NCBI RefSeq assembly: GCF_014641555.1 | Contig: NZ_BMHY01000004.1 | Span: forward strand, 434,001-498,000 | Source: Paenibacillus radicis (ex Gao et al. 2016) | Lineage (GTDB): Bacteria > Bacillota > Bacilli > Paenibacillales > Paenibacillaceae | Length of the DNA stretch: 64,000 nucleotides | Direction: 5' to 3' | In this document: positions 7,855-16,654 of the stretch, piece by piece | Layout: each line of letters begins with the position of its first letter | Numbering within the stretch: the first letter of the stretch is position 1 | Made by a program: the position numbers and the translations under genes | Notes under the pieces: generated by a model | The model's database searches: none | What the model was told of the DNA's origin: nothing | What the model saw: the letters and a program-made list of their open reading frames with translations, nothing else

Positions 7855-8955
7855 TTAACTAGCCGCCGTTCCGGATTTGTTGCGAATCCACGATACCAAG
7901 AACAATAAAACCGGAAATACGATCATTAATGATAAATAGATCGGATTGTACGGGATTACTTTCTGTACTACTGCAATATGCTCTACCACATTGGGCGCCA
8001 TCGTCAGTCCCATGAATAGAGCAATAAGCACGACTGGAAATATGAAAACACGGCTGCTGTTCGAATAGGTCAGTTTCTGAATGCTGCGGATTGTCGCAAA
8101 CAGATAAATATAGGTTTTCAGGAAAGCCATGAAGCAGAAATAGATAACACCTGTAGCATCCAGCTGCGTAATAAAATCACTGACGGAAATCGCTTGTATC
8201 AAGGCATACATCGGATACGTGGCTCGCTTAAATATTTCCTCTCCATATACGGCAACAGCCAAGGCATCCGTGAATGCAATGAATAGGCCGGCAAACAACG
8301 ACGAAATAATCATCGTTCGCCCTACTCGCTTTCGTTCGTTCATCAACGTCCAGACCAGTGCCAGCGCAAGCGACTCGCCAAATGATTGAATAATGCCTAG
8401 CGGCCACACAACCTCCCATATACGCCCCCACCCCTTATCCAGCAATGGAGATAAGTTATCGAAATGTACGACTCCTGAGCTGAAGATCAAGATCACTTCG
8501 ATCAAATAGATCAACAGAATGATGGGTAAAATGATTTCGGTCAGCTTCCCCATCACCTCTATTCCGGCAAAAAGTCCATAGGAGATAACCAGCATAAAAA
8601 ACAGCAGAATAACCCACGGAGGAGTGCCCGGCAAAATGGTTGTGGGCACCAAGTTTTTAATATCCGCAACGATCCTCCCGGAAATATACAGGAACAACAG
8701 CGGATGCAGCCACGCGATGGGAGTCCCCAGCAGCTTTCCGAACTGTGCCGGGTAGCATTCAATATAGGTCAGCCCTGGATTGAAGTGCGTAATTCTCGTA
8801 TATATCCATACAACTGCTGTACCTAAACATGTAGAGATCAAGACAGCAAGCCAAGAGTCTCTCCCAGCGCCTGACGCAAAACCAAATATGATGGTCGTCC
8901 CGATTTGATAAATAATCGATATCGTGAGCAGCTGGTGGCGTGAAATGATTTCCAT
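7855..8955 (-). CDS. gerB: Spore germinant receptor subunit B (GerAB family)
   Basis: 366 residues of the GerAB/APC-superfamily membrane family, the subunit thought to bind the amino-acid or nutrient germinant in the inner spore membrane. It shows the start typical of the family (ISRHQLLTISIIYQIGTTIIF, about ten hydrophobic helices in all) and a final positively charged tail. It follows gerC by 36 bp in the order A-C-B. A weak AGGAATC precedes the ATG. The operon promoter is the sigma-G site upstream of gerA. The germinant cannot be predicted. Confidence 0.93.
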   Translation of the reverse strand: MEIISRHQLLTISIIYQIGTTIIFGFASGAGRDSWLAVLISTCLGTAVVWIYTRITHFNPGLTYIECYPAQFGKLLGTPIAWLHPLLFLYISGRIVADIKNLVPTTILPGTPPWVILLFFMLVISYGLFAGIEVMGKLTEIILPIILLIYLIEVILIFSSGVVHFDNLSPLLDKGWGRIWEVVWPLGIIQSFGESLALALVWTLMNERKRVGRTMIISSLFAGLFIAFTDALAVAVYGEEIFKRATYPMYALIQAISVSDFITQLDATGVIYFCFMAFLKTYIYLFATIRSIQKLTYSNSSRVFIFPVVLIALFMGLTMAPNVVEHIAVVQKVIPYNPIYLSLMIVFPVLLFLVSWIRNKSGTAAS

Positions 8956-8991
8956 GTCGTGATTCCTATTCTTTGTTCAAATTTTAACGGC

Positions 8992-10212
8992 TTACTTTTT
9001 CATTTCTTTTTCTTCCCAGATTAACGAATCGTTTATACGGCCTGTTCCGATAATCTTGAAATGCGCGGTAACATCCACTTTAATCTCCGGAAATTTTTCA
9101 TCCCAACGGTCTGAATATTTTTCATTCCATTCCTTATTGTTTTGCCGATGAAGCTTGCTTCCAAACCCGATAATGTCTGTTTTGAATTTGTTTTTTGACT
9201 TTTGAACCGTTGACCGAATTCGTCTTTCGACCTCTTCCTCCAGCAGCTGTTGAACCGTATGCAAGTTATTGCTGCTATTCGTACTTAATTTCGTTGTATT
9301 CTCATATAAATCACCGGTCATTTCGATGTTCACTTGAAATTGCACCTGTTCATTTTCTACTTTGGATTTAATCGTCGCTTTCGATTTCATAAGTTGGACG
9401 CTTAATTTGCCGAACAGCTTATTTTCGTCAGGAATCATGACGGTGATGACGGAGTCCTTCATTTTATTTCGCAGCCATAATAAGGTCTCTGCATCTTGGG
9501 CGTTCATCCACCCGATCAAACGATCCTTCCGATAGACACCGACGCCAACAAGTCCTAGGGCCAACTCATTATTTTTGTTCTTCTTTTCGGAATTAGAATC
9601 TTCAGTACTCTTTTCACCCGCGGGAATCATTTGCAGTTGGGACGTGATCGGCTCGATCCCTTCCTCCAGCAGCCGGTAAGTAAAATCTCTAATCGTTGCG
9701 CTGTCTATCACCCTGGCTTTTTGCTCTTCTCTAATCTCCTCTGCCGAAAACTTTTCAAAGTTAGGACCCACGTTTAACAGATCAAACGCCTTCCCCTTCG
9801 TAGTCAACAAATAACTATTCCCCCGAACATCCCGGTATCTCGAGAAAAATTCAATAACAGGCGTTATTCCTGAGCGTGCTAATTTTTCCCCGATGATAAC
9901 GATCCGATTATGCGAGAAAATAAGATTGCGCGGTATTTTCTTCTGAATTTTCCGGTAGGCGTCCATGACAGAATCCCCTTGCTCGGAAAATATTAACGTC
10001 GTATTGTCGCTCGACTCCCCTCTGCCGGCTGTACCTTTCGTCATTTTCGTCTTCATCACTTGTACACCTAGTTGGATTTTTTGATCATCCACTAGATCCA
10101 GAGCTGCAGCTGTAACGATGGCGATATCATTTAACTCCACTCGGCTCCAGCAGCCTGTAAGCATGTACATGAATACAAAGATAGTAAGGAACAGGATCAC
10201 TTGTTTTCTCAT
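8992..10212 (-). CDS. gerC: Spore germinant receptor subunit C (GerAC family lipoprotein)
   Basis: 406 residues from the ATG at 10212, preceded by GGAAGGTTTCG; an in-frame ATG eight codons upstream lacks a site. A lipoprotein signal ends MLTGC with Cys21, followed by WSRVELNDIAIVTA, the N-terminal signature of GerAC proteins. The remaining three-domain region contains KIPRNLIFSHNRIVIIGEKLA, another family block. It anchors to the outer face of the inner spore membrane and works with GerA and GerB. It begins 30 bp after the gerA stop. Confidence 0.93.
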   Translation of the reverse strand: MRKQVILFLTIFVFMYMLTGCWSRVELNDIAIVTAAALDLVDDQKIQLGVQVMKTKMTKGTAGRGESSDNTTLIFSEQGDSVMDAYRKIQKKIPRNLIFSHNRIVIIGEKLARSGITPVIEFFSRYRDVRGNSYLLTTKGKAFDLLNVGPNFEKFSAEEIREEQKARVIDSATIRDFTYRLLEEGIEPITSQLQMIPAGEKSTEDSNSEKKNKNNELALGLVGVGVYRKDRLIGWMNAQDAETLLWLRNKMKDSVITVMIPDENKLFGKLSVQLMKSKATIKSKVENEQVQFQVNIEMTGDLYENTTKLSTNSSNNLHTVQQLLEEEVERRIRSTVQKSKNKFKTDIIGFGSKLHRQNNKEWNEKYSDRWDEKFPEIKVDVTAHFKIIGTGRINDSLIWEEKEMKK

Positions 10213-10242
10213 CGAAACCTTCCTTTTCTGATGCAAACCAAA

Positions 10243-11784
10243 TTATTTGTTTTGTCTCTGACGAAGGCGGTTAAACGGATTCTGATGTCGTTGAGATTTC
10301 AACTCTCCTGTGTGCGTTGATTGCTTAAGCCAGCTTGCACGAACGATTACATCTTTAAGACCGCTAATACGCAACGGAGCCATTGGTGTCAGATAAGGTA
10401 CGCCGAAGGACTTCAGACGCAGCACATGAATCAGCAGCAGCAACAGCATCATTAAGATGCCATAGAGACCAAAGGTGGCAGCTGCGATCATCATCGGGAA
10501 ACGAAGCAAACGGAAAGCCAGTCCGAGCTGGAAGCTTGGAAATATGAATGAGGCGATACCCGTCATGGAGACGACGATAACGAGCGGCGATGACACAATA
10601 CCTGCTTCTACTGCAGCTTGGCCAATAACCAAACCGCCTACGATACTGACAGCTTGCCCTACAGGACGTGGAAGGCGTACGCCTGCTTCCCTTAAGCTCT
10701 CAAAGGCAATTTCCATGACCAGTGCCTCGATAAAAGCAGGAAAAGGAACGGTTTCGCGTGAGGCCGCAATACTTATTAAGAGCATGGTAGGTATCATTTC
10801 CTGATGGTAGGTCGTTAACGCAATATATAGGGAGGGCAGCAGCAGTGAGAATAGAACTGCAAAAAAACGCAGCATACGAATCGCGGAAGCGACGAAATAC
10901 CGTTGATAGTAGTCTTCTGGGGATTGCAGCAATTGAAAAAAAGTGCCCGGCACGATGATCACAAAAGGCGTATTATCAATAATGATGCCGACTTTGCCTT
11001 CTAATAAATTGCCGACCACCCGGTCCGGCCGCTCGGTGATTAATACTTGCGGAAATAGCGAAAAGGAATTGTCTTCAATTAATTCTTCAACATAACCGCT
11101 TTCCAGAATGGCATCAATTTTAATCTTTCCGATTCTATTCTTCACTTCATCTACTAATTTTGTATCAACGATTCCTTCCAAATAGGTAATGACGATCTGA
11201 GTATTGGAAAGCCGGCCTACTTTCATGTCTTCCATCTTGAGCTGCGGTGTTTTTAGCCTTCTGCGAATGAGACTAATATTTGTGCTTATCGTTTCTTGAA
11301 AGCCTTCACGCGGACCACGTATGACCGCTTCGGTTGCCGGTTCTTCAACGGTCCGTTTTTCCCAATCCTTTGCATTGATCACTAGTACTTGCTGTAATCC
11401 ATCTAACAGGAAAGCCACGTTTCCTGATAAGACATGCTCAATAATGTCTGGAAAATCCTCGAACCAGCTCAGCTGTGAAGAAAATAGAAGTCTATTTTCA
11501 ATGATATTTTGAATGTCAGAGTCATTCAGCTCGGCGGCGGATTCCTGAAATAATCGTTCATCGGATTCAATCAATGGTTTCATAATTTCGAAGTCGATCG
11601 TTTGCATATTGACCATTCCGCTTAAAAAGACAAGGGCGCCTTTCCTGGCGCCATGAATATCAAATTCACGAAATTTGATATCGATACAGTTATCAAATAT
11701 GGTTTTAAACTGGTTTAAATCCTCGGTCACATTGCCGCTCAGAATATAATCGTAATTATGTTCCAGCTGTATTTTTTGTACCAT
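10243..11784 (-). CDS. gerA: Spore germinant receptor subunit A (GerAA family)
   Basis: 513 residues, normal for GerAA. The hydrophilic N-terminal half (to about 290) carries family blocks such as [23 protein letters not shown] and [17 protein letters not shown]. The C-terminal half has five to six membrane helices, with the conserved [35 protein letters not shown] region. Members form a membrane channel of the receptor. It is the first gene of the minus-strand germination operon and is preceded by a consensus sigma-G promoter about 40 bp upstream. Confidence 0.95.
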   Translation of the reverse strand: [513 protein letters not shown]

Positions 11785-11823
11785 TCGGATTCATTCCTTT
11801 ATTTGGGTAACTGTAGTTTCGAA

Positions 11824-11853
11824 TAGTATGATCATTTTACTTTTACGCTATAC
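11824..11853 (-). promoter_or_regulatory. Sigma-G promoter of the ger operon
   Basis: On the minus strand GTATA (11853-11849), an 18-bp spacer and CATACTA (11830-11824) match every position of the forespore consensus GHATR-N18-CATWHTA. It ends 40 bp before the gerA ATG, the expected place for a gerA-type operon. Confidence 0.75.
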
Positions 11854-11874
11854 GCTTTTTGCCCTGGTTATAAC

Positions 11875-11911
11875 AATAGCGCCTGCCAGCTCGAGGCTGA
11901 CAGGCGCTATT
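11875..11911 (-). terminator. Hairpin terminator of the long ribose-type operon
   Basis: AATAGCGCCTGCCAGC and GCTGACAGGCGCTATT, one mismatch, enclose five bases just after the amidotransferase-fold gene. The T-run is weak, but the stem is strong and placed right after the last gene. Confidence 0.7.
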
Positions 11912-11924
11912 CCATTCTTGACTC

Positions 11925-12656
11925 TTATTTCAAATATTTAATAAGATTAGACCAGAACGCTGTGTAATGCTCCCAATTCATGAACGCTAGCGATCCCCAG
12001 TGCGGAGAACAATCACTTGCGAATGCCGCCGTCTTTCCTTGCCCATAGGTTCCAACCGTCAGAATCGCATCGCCGCCATGGCTGAGCAGCTCTTCAGCAT
12101 CAGGTTTGGCCGACAGCTTGTTATAGCCTAGCAGCCTTGGCCATTCTCCCAAGTCATTCACTAATGGATGAGACTGCGATACCACTGGCGAGAAGCCGCT
12201 TGGCATCTCTACGCGATCATCATTATCCGCCATGACAACGGGCAGTACATCGGCCAAAACGGTATTTTTATAATTCGCTTTTCCTTCGATACCCATGAAG
12301 GTCAGATAGCCGCCAACCATCAGCATGCCTCCTCCTTCAGCGACATACTGCTTCATTAGCTCAAGGGCATTCGGAATGATTTGCATTTGATAGAAGGTTG
12401 GATTTTGGAGCAGGAACGTATTCGCGCCTACATCGCTGAGTACAATAGCATCGTAGGCTTTCAGCTCTTCTAGTGATTGAGGGAAGCGAACTTGCACCTC
12501 ATGCGCAGGCATATAGGTGACGTCAATCCCCTGCTCACGCAGACAGGACAGCAAATAAGTCGCTCCCTCCTCATATTTGGTCGAGGTAAAGCTGTCATAG
12601 CCTTTCGTATGAATCATATGCACAACCCAGGATTCTCCAACAAATAAAATTTTCAT
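11925..12656 (-). CDS. Class I amidotransferase-fold protein (DUF1355-like)
   Basis: 243 residues from the ATG at 12656, with GGAGGTGCC in front; the frame is open further upstream without a site. The layout (MKILFVGES, VLSDVGANTFLL, GGGMLMVGGYLTFMG, VGTYGQGKTAAFASDCSPHWG) matches the putative glutamine-amidotransferase family once called DUF1355, related to ThuA. No classical Cys-His-Glu glutaminase triad is evident, so glutamine hydrolysis is not claimed. It is the last gene of a nine-gene operon with a ribose-type importer, a ribokinase and two amide-acting enzymes, 74 bp after the M20 gene. Confidence 0.7.
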   Translation of the reverse strand: MKILFVGESWVVHMIHTKGYDSFTSTKYEEGATYLLSCLREQGIDVTYMPAHEVQVRFPQSLEELKAYDAIVLSDVGANTFLLQNPTFYQMQIIPNALELMKQYVAEGGGMLMVGGYLTFMGIEGKANYKNTVLADVLPVVMADNDDRVEMPSGFSPVVSQSHPLVNDLGEWPRLLGYNKLSAKPDAEELLSHGGDAILTVGTYGQGKTAAFASDCSPHWGSLAFMNWEHYTAFWSNLIKYLK

Positions 12657-12730
12657 CGGTTTGGCACCTCCGTGTTTTTTTATATCTACGGCCGCAAGGA
12701 CCAGCTCTTTCAATGTTTACGGCTTAATGC

Positions 12731-14041
12731 TTACGCTTCTTCAATTTCACACCAGTCCACAATCGTTTTGGCAATCATCTTAACCGCTTGAATCACTTCA
12801 GCGACAGGCGTAAATTCATCGCTATGATGGGCAAGGCTTGGATCGCCAGGTCCAAAGTTAATAGTCGGAATTCCTACATTCACAGGCCATCCCATATCGG
12901 TATGGAAGCCAAGTCCTTCGATTTTGCCTTCTTCTCCAATGCCCTTCAACGATTGCACGCAAGTTTGGACAAAAGGATGCGACACCGGCGTCTCTGCGCA
13001 ATCTGCGTCTACCATCCATTCGATTTCTGGCATATGCTCGCTTAACCATGGGTCTGATTCCGCTGCTTGGCGCAGAAATTCAGTTAATTCCTTTTTCACA
13101 TTGCCGCCCACGAGCTTCTCATCACGTTCTGAAGGCAAGTATTGTGCATTAAATACAATTTCAGCCTCATTGGCAAAGGAAGTCGGGTATTCCCCGGCAT
13201 TCAATTGAGCTACATGTACCTGACAAGGGATAGAAAGGTAAGGATGTGTTTTGTTAATTGCCCATTCTTCGTTCAAGCGGTCCAACTGCTCCAAAATATA
13301 TCTCGCTTTTTTAATCGCATCGACTGCACCGCCATTCTTCCAATCCGCTTGCGGCATTTCAATATGGCCGCTGCGGCCTTGAATTTTAATTTTCCCCCAC
13401 AAGATTCCTCTGCAAAGCGGGGCGATCGTCAGCGAGGTTGGCTCTGTCAAAATACAAGCATCCGCCCGATAACCATGGTGAATAAAGTCAAGCGCCCCCA
13501 TACCCCCGGCTTCTTCATCGACAACGGTTCCGACGACGACCGGACCTTTGAGCTTAAAGCCGCTGCGAAGAATAGCTTCGACGGCCATGATCATCGCGGC
13601 AACGCCGCCTTTCATATCGACGGTGCCCCGGCCGTACATTTTGCCATCGATGATTTTTCCCTCGAACGGGTCAACTGTCCATTTCGAGCCGGCCATGACA
13701 ACATCGATATGACCGAACAATAATAGGGACTTGCCTTCCGTATCTTTGCCAAACGTCGCTGCCAGATTAGGTCTGCCAGTAAAGTCTCTTCCGGGATAAT
13801 AACCGGCCATGCCTTCATATTGCTTCAAGTCATCTGCTACTGGCTCCCAAAGCTCGATGTCTGCACCTAAGCCTTCCAGCCTGCTGGCGATAAATTCCTG
13901 GAGTTCCTTCTCTTTGGATGGCGCCGGCTCGTCAAAGAACCAAGGATTAATGCTCGGAATTTGAATGAGCTGCTGTAGAAATTGAATAATTTCATCTTGA
14001 TGACTCTCAATCCATTCCATTACTTGTTTTTCTTGGCTCAT
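12731..14041 (-). CDS. M20-family metallo-amidohydrolase (ArgE/DapE-like)
   Basis: 436 residues. The metal site of the M20 family is complete: LLLFGHIDVV (His and Asp ligand/base), GRGTVDMKGG (bridging Asp), DEEAGGMGA (catalytic Glu-Glu) and a final HH pair (GDPSLAHHSDEF). The lid dimerisation domain (GKIKIQGRSGHIEMP) is present. Members hydrolyse N-acyl, N-carbamoyl or peptide bonds. It lies about 94 bp after the AllA-like gene in an operon with a sugar ABC importer and ribokinase, so an amide-linked sugar or ureide substrate is plausible. A weak GGAGCAACTACG precedes the ATG. The exact substrate is unknown. Confidence 0.88.
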   Translation of the reverse strand: MSQEKQVMEWIESHQDEIIQFLQQLIQIPSINPWFFDEPAPSKEKELQEFIASRLEGLGADIELWEPVADDLKQYEGMAGYYPGRDFTGRPNLAATFGKDTEGKSLLLFGHIDVVMAGSKWTVDPFEGKIIDGKMYGRGTVDMKGGVAAMIMAVEAILRSGFKLKGPVVVGTVVDEEAGGMGALDFIHHGYRADACILTEPTSLTIAPLCRGILWGKIKIQGRSGHIEMPQADWKNGGAVDAIKKARYILEQLDRLNEEWAINKTHPYLSIPCQVHVAQLNAGEYPTSFANEAEIVFNAQYLPSERDEKLVGGNVKKELTEFLRQAAESDPWLSEHMPEIEWMVDADCAETPVSHPFVQTCVQSLKGIGEEGKIEGLGFHTDMGWPVNVGIPTINFGPGDPSLAHHSDEFTPVAEVIQAVKMIAKTIVDWCEIEEA

Positions 14042-14135
14042 CGTAGTTGCTCCTTTTTAAGCGGCATGCTCCTGTATCCGAAGAATGAAATAGGATTGCT
14101 ATAATCTAAAAGGATCAGGAGCGTTGCCTGCTCGC

Positions 14136-14645
14136 TTATTTGAATCGAATGGTATGACCGGCTATGAAATCAACCCATGGATTAATCATTTCATCGCCAA
14201 ACTTATCTTTCTTCTTCTCAATGCCGAACAGATAGCGGGCATCTTCTGCCGCCGGATATGCCGGGCTATGCCAGACACCGCGGTTGATTACGATAGCTTG
14301 TCCGGGTTTGATTCTGAAGCACTTGACGGTGGCAGGGTCAGGACGTTCTTCCGGATTCTCAATATCTATGCATTCCGCTACTGGCTGAACAAGCTCGCGG
14401 TCAAAGGTAAGAAGCAATTCCTCGCGGCTGACATGCCGTTCCATTGCCGTTACAACGAATTCACGCTGCTTCGTTACGACCAGCCCAAAACCGATTGGCT
14501 CCGATACGTCCAGCATTTGAATATAGCTCCAGCAATCCCACCCGTCTCCGGATTTGGAAGGGTCAACTGCCGGCAGATCTATGACTTTGCCATAGGGCGC
14601 AAAGGCCTGCGCCGTCAAATCTTCGATTTGCACGTTATGCTCCAT
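14136..14645 (-). CDS. Ureidoglycolate-lyase-like cupin (AllA family)
   Basis: 169 residues, the length of AllA-type ureidoglycolate lyases. Matches to the family are the opening AFAPYGKVIDLP, a middle ERHVSREELLLTFDRE and the C-terminal INRGVWHSPAYP with Trp-His. AllA splits ureidoglycolate into glyoxylate and urea at the end of purine-ring breakdown. No other allantoin gene is here, so the protein may act on another ureide-like or sugar-derived compound. It starts 28 bp after the substrate-binding protein gene, with GAGGCAGCTTTA in front of the ATG. Confidence 0.72.
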   Translation of the reverse strand: MEHNVQIEDLTAQAFAPYGKVIDLPAVDPSKSGDGWDCWSYIQMLDVSEPIGFGLVVTKQREFVVTAMERHVSREELLLTFDRELVQPVAECIDIENPEERPDPATVKCFRIKPGQAIVINRGVWHSPAYPAAEDARYLFGIEKKKDKFGDEMINPWVDFIAGHTIRFK

Positions 14646-14672
14646 TAAAGCTGCCTCCTCGTATAAGGATGA

Positions 14673-15710
14673 TTAGAAATCAAAGCTGTCCACATTTTCA
14701 CTAGTAACTTGTAGCGTTCCAATAAATACATTTTGTCCGTCAACCTTGATTGTTCCTACATTCGGAATCTCTGTGCCGTCTTTAATCTCTTTGCCTTGAG
14801 CCAGCTGATCCAGAATATAGACCGTTACATACGCCAGCTTGCCTGGGTCCCAAATAATATCTGTTTTGATCGTGCCGTTTTTAATATAGTTTTTCACAAC
14901 GCTTGGAACGGCAATGCCTGTAATAGCAATTTGATTTTTCTTCAAGGTGCCTGCCTTAACCGCTTGCTCTACAACCTCTGCTGCCGCTGGCGGTTCGCCG
15001 CCTGCAAATCCGACAATGCCTTTCAACTCAGGGTAAGTTTGAATCAGGTTTTGTGCATTGGCATACGCCTTTTGCTGATCATCGTCACTGGCTACCGTCG
15101 TAACGACTTCAATATCCGGGTAGTTCGCTGCAAAATAAGCTTTCGCCGCATCGGATTTGGCAATCTGATTCTGAGAGCCTAGACCGGCAACCATGAATGC
15201 AACCTGTCCCTTGCCGCCAATTTCATCTCCGATGGTTTTGGCCAGCAGTTCTCCGACCTCTTGGTCTGTAGCCGGCGCTACATAATATTGACGGTCGGTT
15301 TCTGGCGCGTCGCTATCCCAGGTCACAATATTGACGCCTTGACCGGCCGCTTTTTTGAATACAGGTCCGACCGCTTTCGCATCATTAGGCGATACGCCAA
15401 TTCCGTTCACTTTGCGTGTGAGCATATCTTGGATCATATTAATTTGTTTGGAAGAATCCGCTTCTGTCGGCGCGTTAAACAGCACTTTGACCTTTAAATC
15501 CGCTTCTGCCTTTTTGGCTCCCTTTTCTGCGGCTGCCCAGTAAGCAGGTCCAATAGACTTCGGATTCATGAAATAGGTTCTTGTACCGGAAGCACTGCCG
15601 CCTTGATTCGTACCGCTTCCAGCATTCGTTGGATTGTTGTCTTTTGTTCCGCAAGCTGCCAAACTCAAAGCCAATACACCCGTCAATACTGCCAATGCCA
15701 TTTTTCTCAT
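14673..15710 (-). CDS. Ribose-type ABC importer, substrate-binding lipoprotein
   Basis: 345 residues from the ATG at 15710 (GGAGTG nine bases upstream; a GTG three codons earlier overlaps the ribosome site). The lipobox is LSLAAC with Cys20. Family blocks are NMIQDMLTRKVNGIGVSPND, VTWDSDAPETDRQYYVAPA and a GEPPAAAEVV hinge, as in RbsB/AI-2/rhamnose-type periplasmic-binding proteins (type I, Peripla_BP_4). It captures a pentose or related ligand outside the membrane and hands it to the two permeases encoded just upstream. The ligand could be ribose, a ribosyl conjugate or an AI-2-like compound. Confidence 0.88.
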   Translation of the reverse strand: MRKMALAVLTGVLALSLAACGTKDNNPTNAGSGTNQGGSASGTRTYFMNPKSIGPAYWAAAEKGAKKAEADLKVKVLFNAPTEADSSKQINMIQDMLTRKVNGIGVSPNDAKAVGPVFKKAAGQGVNIVTWDSDAPETDRQYYVAPATDQEVGELLAKTIGDEIGGKGQVAFMVAGLGSQNQIAKSDAAKAYFAANYPDIEVVTTVASDDDQQKAYANAQNLIQTYPELKGIVGFAGGEPPAAAEVVEQAVKAGTLKKNQIAITGIAVPSVVKNYIKNGTIKTDIIWDPGKLAYVTVYILDQLAQGKEIKDGTEIPNVGTIKVDGQNVFIGTLQVTSENVDSFDF

Positions 15711-15715
15711 AGGTC

Positions 15716-16654
15716 TCACACTCCGTTGAATTTTTTGTTTCCTACAGCAAGCAGAAGCAGCGCCCCTAATATAACTGCCTGGTAAAGCACGGATACGCCT
15801 AACAAATTCAAACCATTACGCAAGAACACGATGATGAGCAACCCGACAAAGGTACCTGAAAGACTCCCCCTCCCTCCAAAAATATGTGTGCCTCCTATTA
15901 AAGTAGCTGTTATAACATCCAGCTCTATATTGGTACCCGATGTCGCCTCCGCGCTTGCTAGACGAGACACCAGGAATACACCCGCTAAGGCCGAAAACAA
16001 TCCGCTAAGCATAAAGAGCAGGAATCGGATGCGTACAACCGAAATGCCGGAATAACGGACGACCTTTTCATTATTGCCAATCCCGTACACATACGTGCTG
16101 AATCTTGTTTTCTTCATGACGAAGCTGGCGATGAGGAACATGATGACCAAGAATATCGCATTAACCGGGATACCGCCGATATACTGTTGACCCATGAAAT
16201 AGAAGGCGTCCGGAAATCCGCTGACCGGCCTCCCCTGATTAATAACGTAGACAAGGCCTCGCAGCATGACCAGCATCCCAATGGTGACGACAATCGCTTG
16301 CATCCTGTGTCTCGCGATGAGATAACCGTTAACGGCCCCGCATAACAAACCTGCAAGCAGTCCGATGATCATACTGACCCATATGTTCATGCCGTGCTCG
16401 AATGCAACGCCCATGCAGACAGCGGAGAAAGCCAGGATTGAGCCGACCGAGAGATCCATTGCGCCGGATATGATGATCATCGTCATCGGGATCGCGATCA
16501 GCCCCACCTCAACCATTTGGTTCAATACATTCATAAAGTTAGAGACGGATAGGAAATAGGGAGACAAGAAGCTGAACAGGACGAGAATAACGAATAGCAG
16601 AATGAGTTGAACGAGCAACTTATTCACTCGGAGCGAGATAGTCCATGCACTCAT
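15716..16654 (-). CDS. Ribose-type ABC importer, permease (RbsC-like)
   Basis: 312 residues of the BPD_transp_2 family with about eight to ten membrane helices. The family motif is SGAMDLSVGSILAFSAV near residue 62, with GGTHIFGGRGSLSGTFVG in the second half. It overlaps the end of the preceding permease gene by four bases (ATGA), so translation is coupled. The two permeases are different (312 and 320 residues), so the channel is probably a heterodimer, as in rhamnose or AI-2 importers, rather than the RbsC homodimer. Confidence 0.9.
   Translation of the reverse strand: MSAWTISLRVNKLLVQLILLFVILVLFSFLSPYFLSVSNFMNVLNQMVEVGLIAIPMTMIIISGAMDLSVGSILAFSAVCMGVAFEHGMNIWVSMIIGLLAGLLCGAVNGYLIARHRMQAIVVTIGMLVMLRGLVYVINQGRPVSGFPDAFYFMGQQYIGGIPVNAIFLVIMFLIASFVMKKTRFSTYVYGIGNNEKVVRYSGISVVRIRFLLFMLSGLFSALAGVFLVSRLASAEATSGTNIELDVITATLIGGTHIFGGRGSLSGTFVGLLIIVFLRNGLNLLGVSVLYQAVILGALLLLAVGNKKFNGV

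Noticed and set aside
13142..13723. Plus-strand frame of 193 codons
   Set aside because: It is the complement of the M20 gene; composition and wording follow that gene and no motif is present.
14124..14648. Plus-strand frame of 174 codons over the AllA-like gene
   Set aside because: Antisense shadow: the opposite frame has an AllA-type start, W-H motif and ribosome site.
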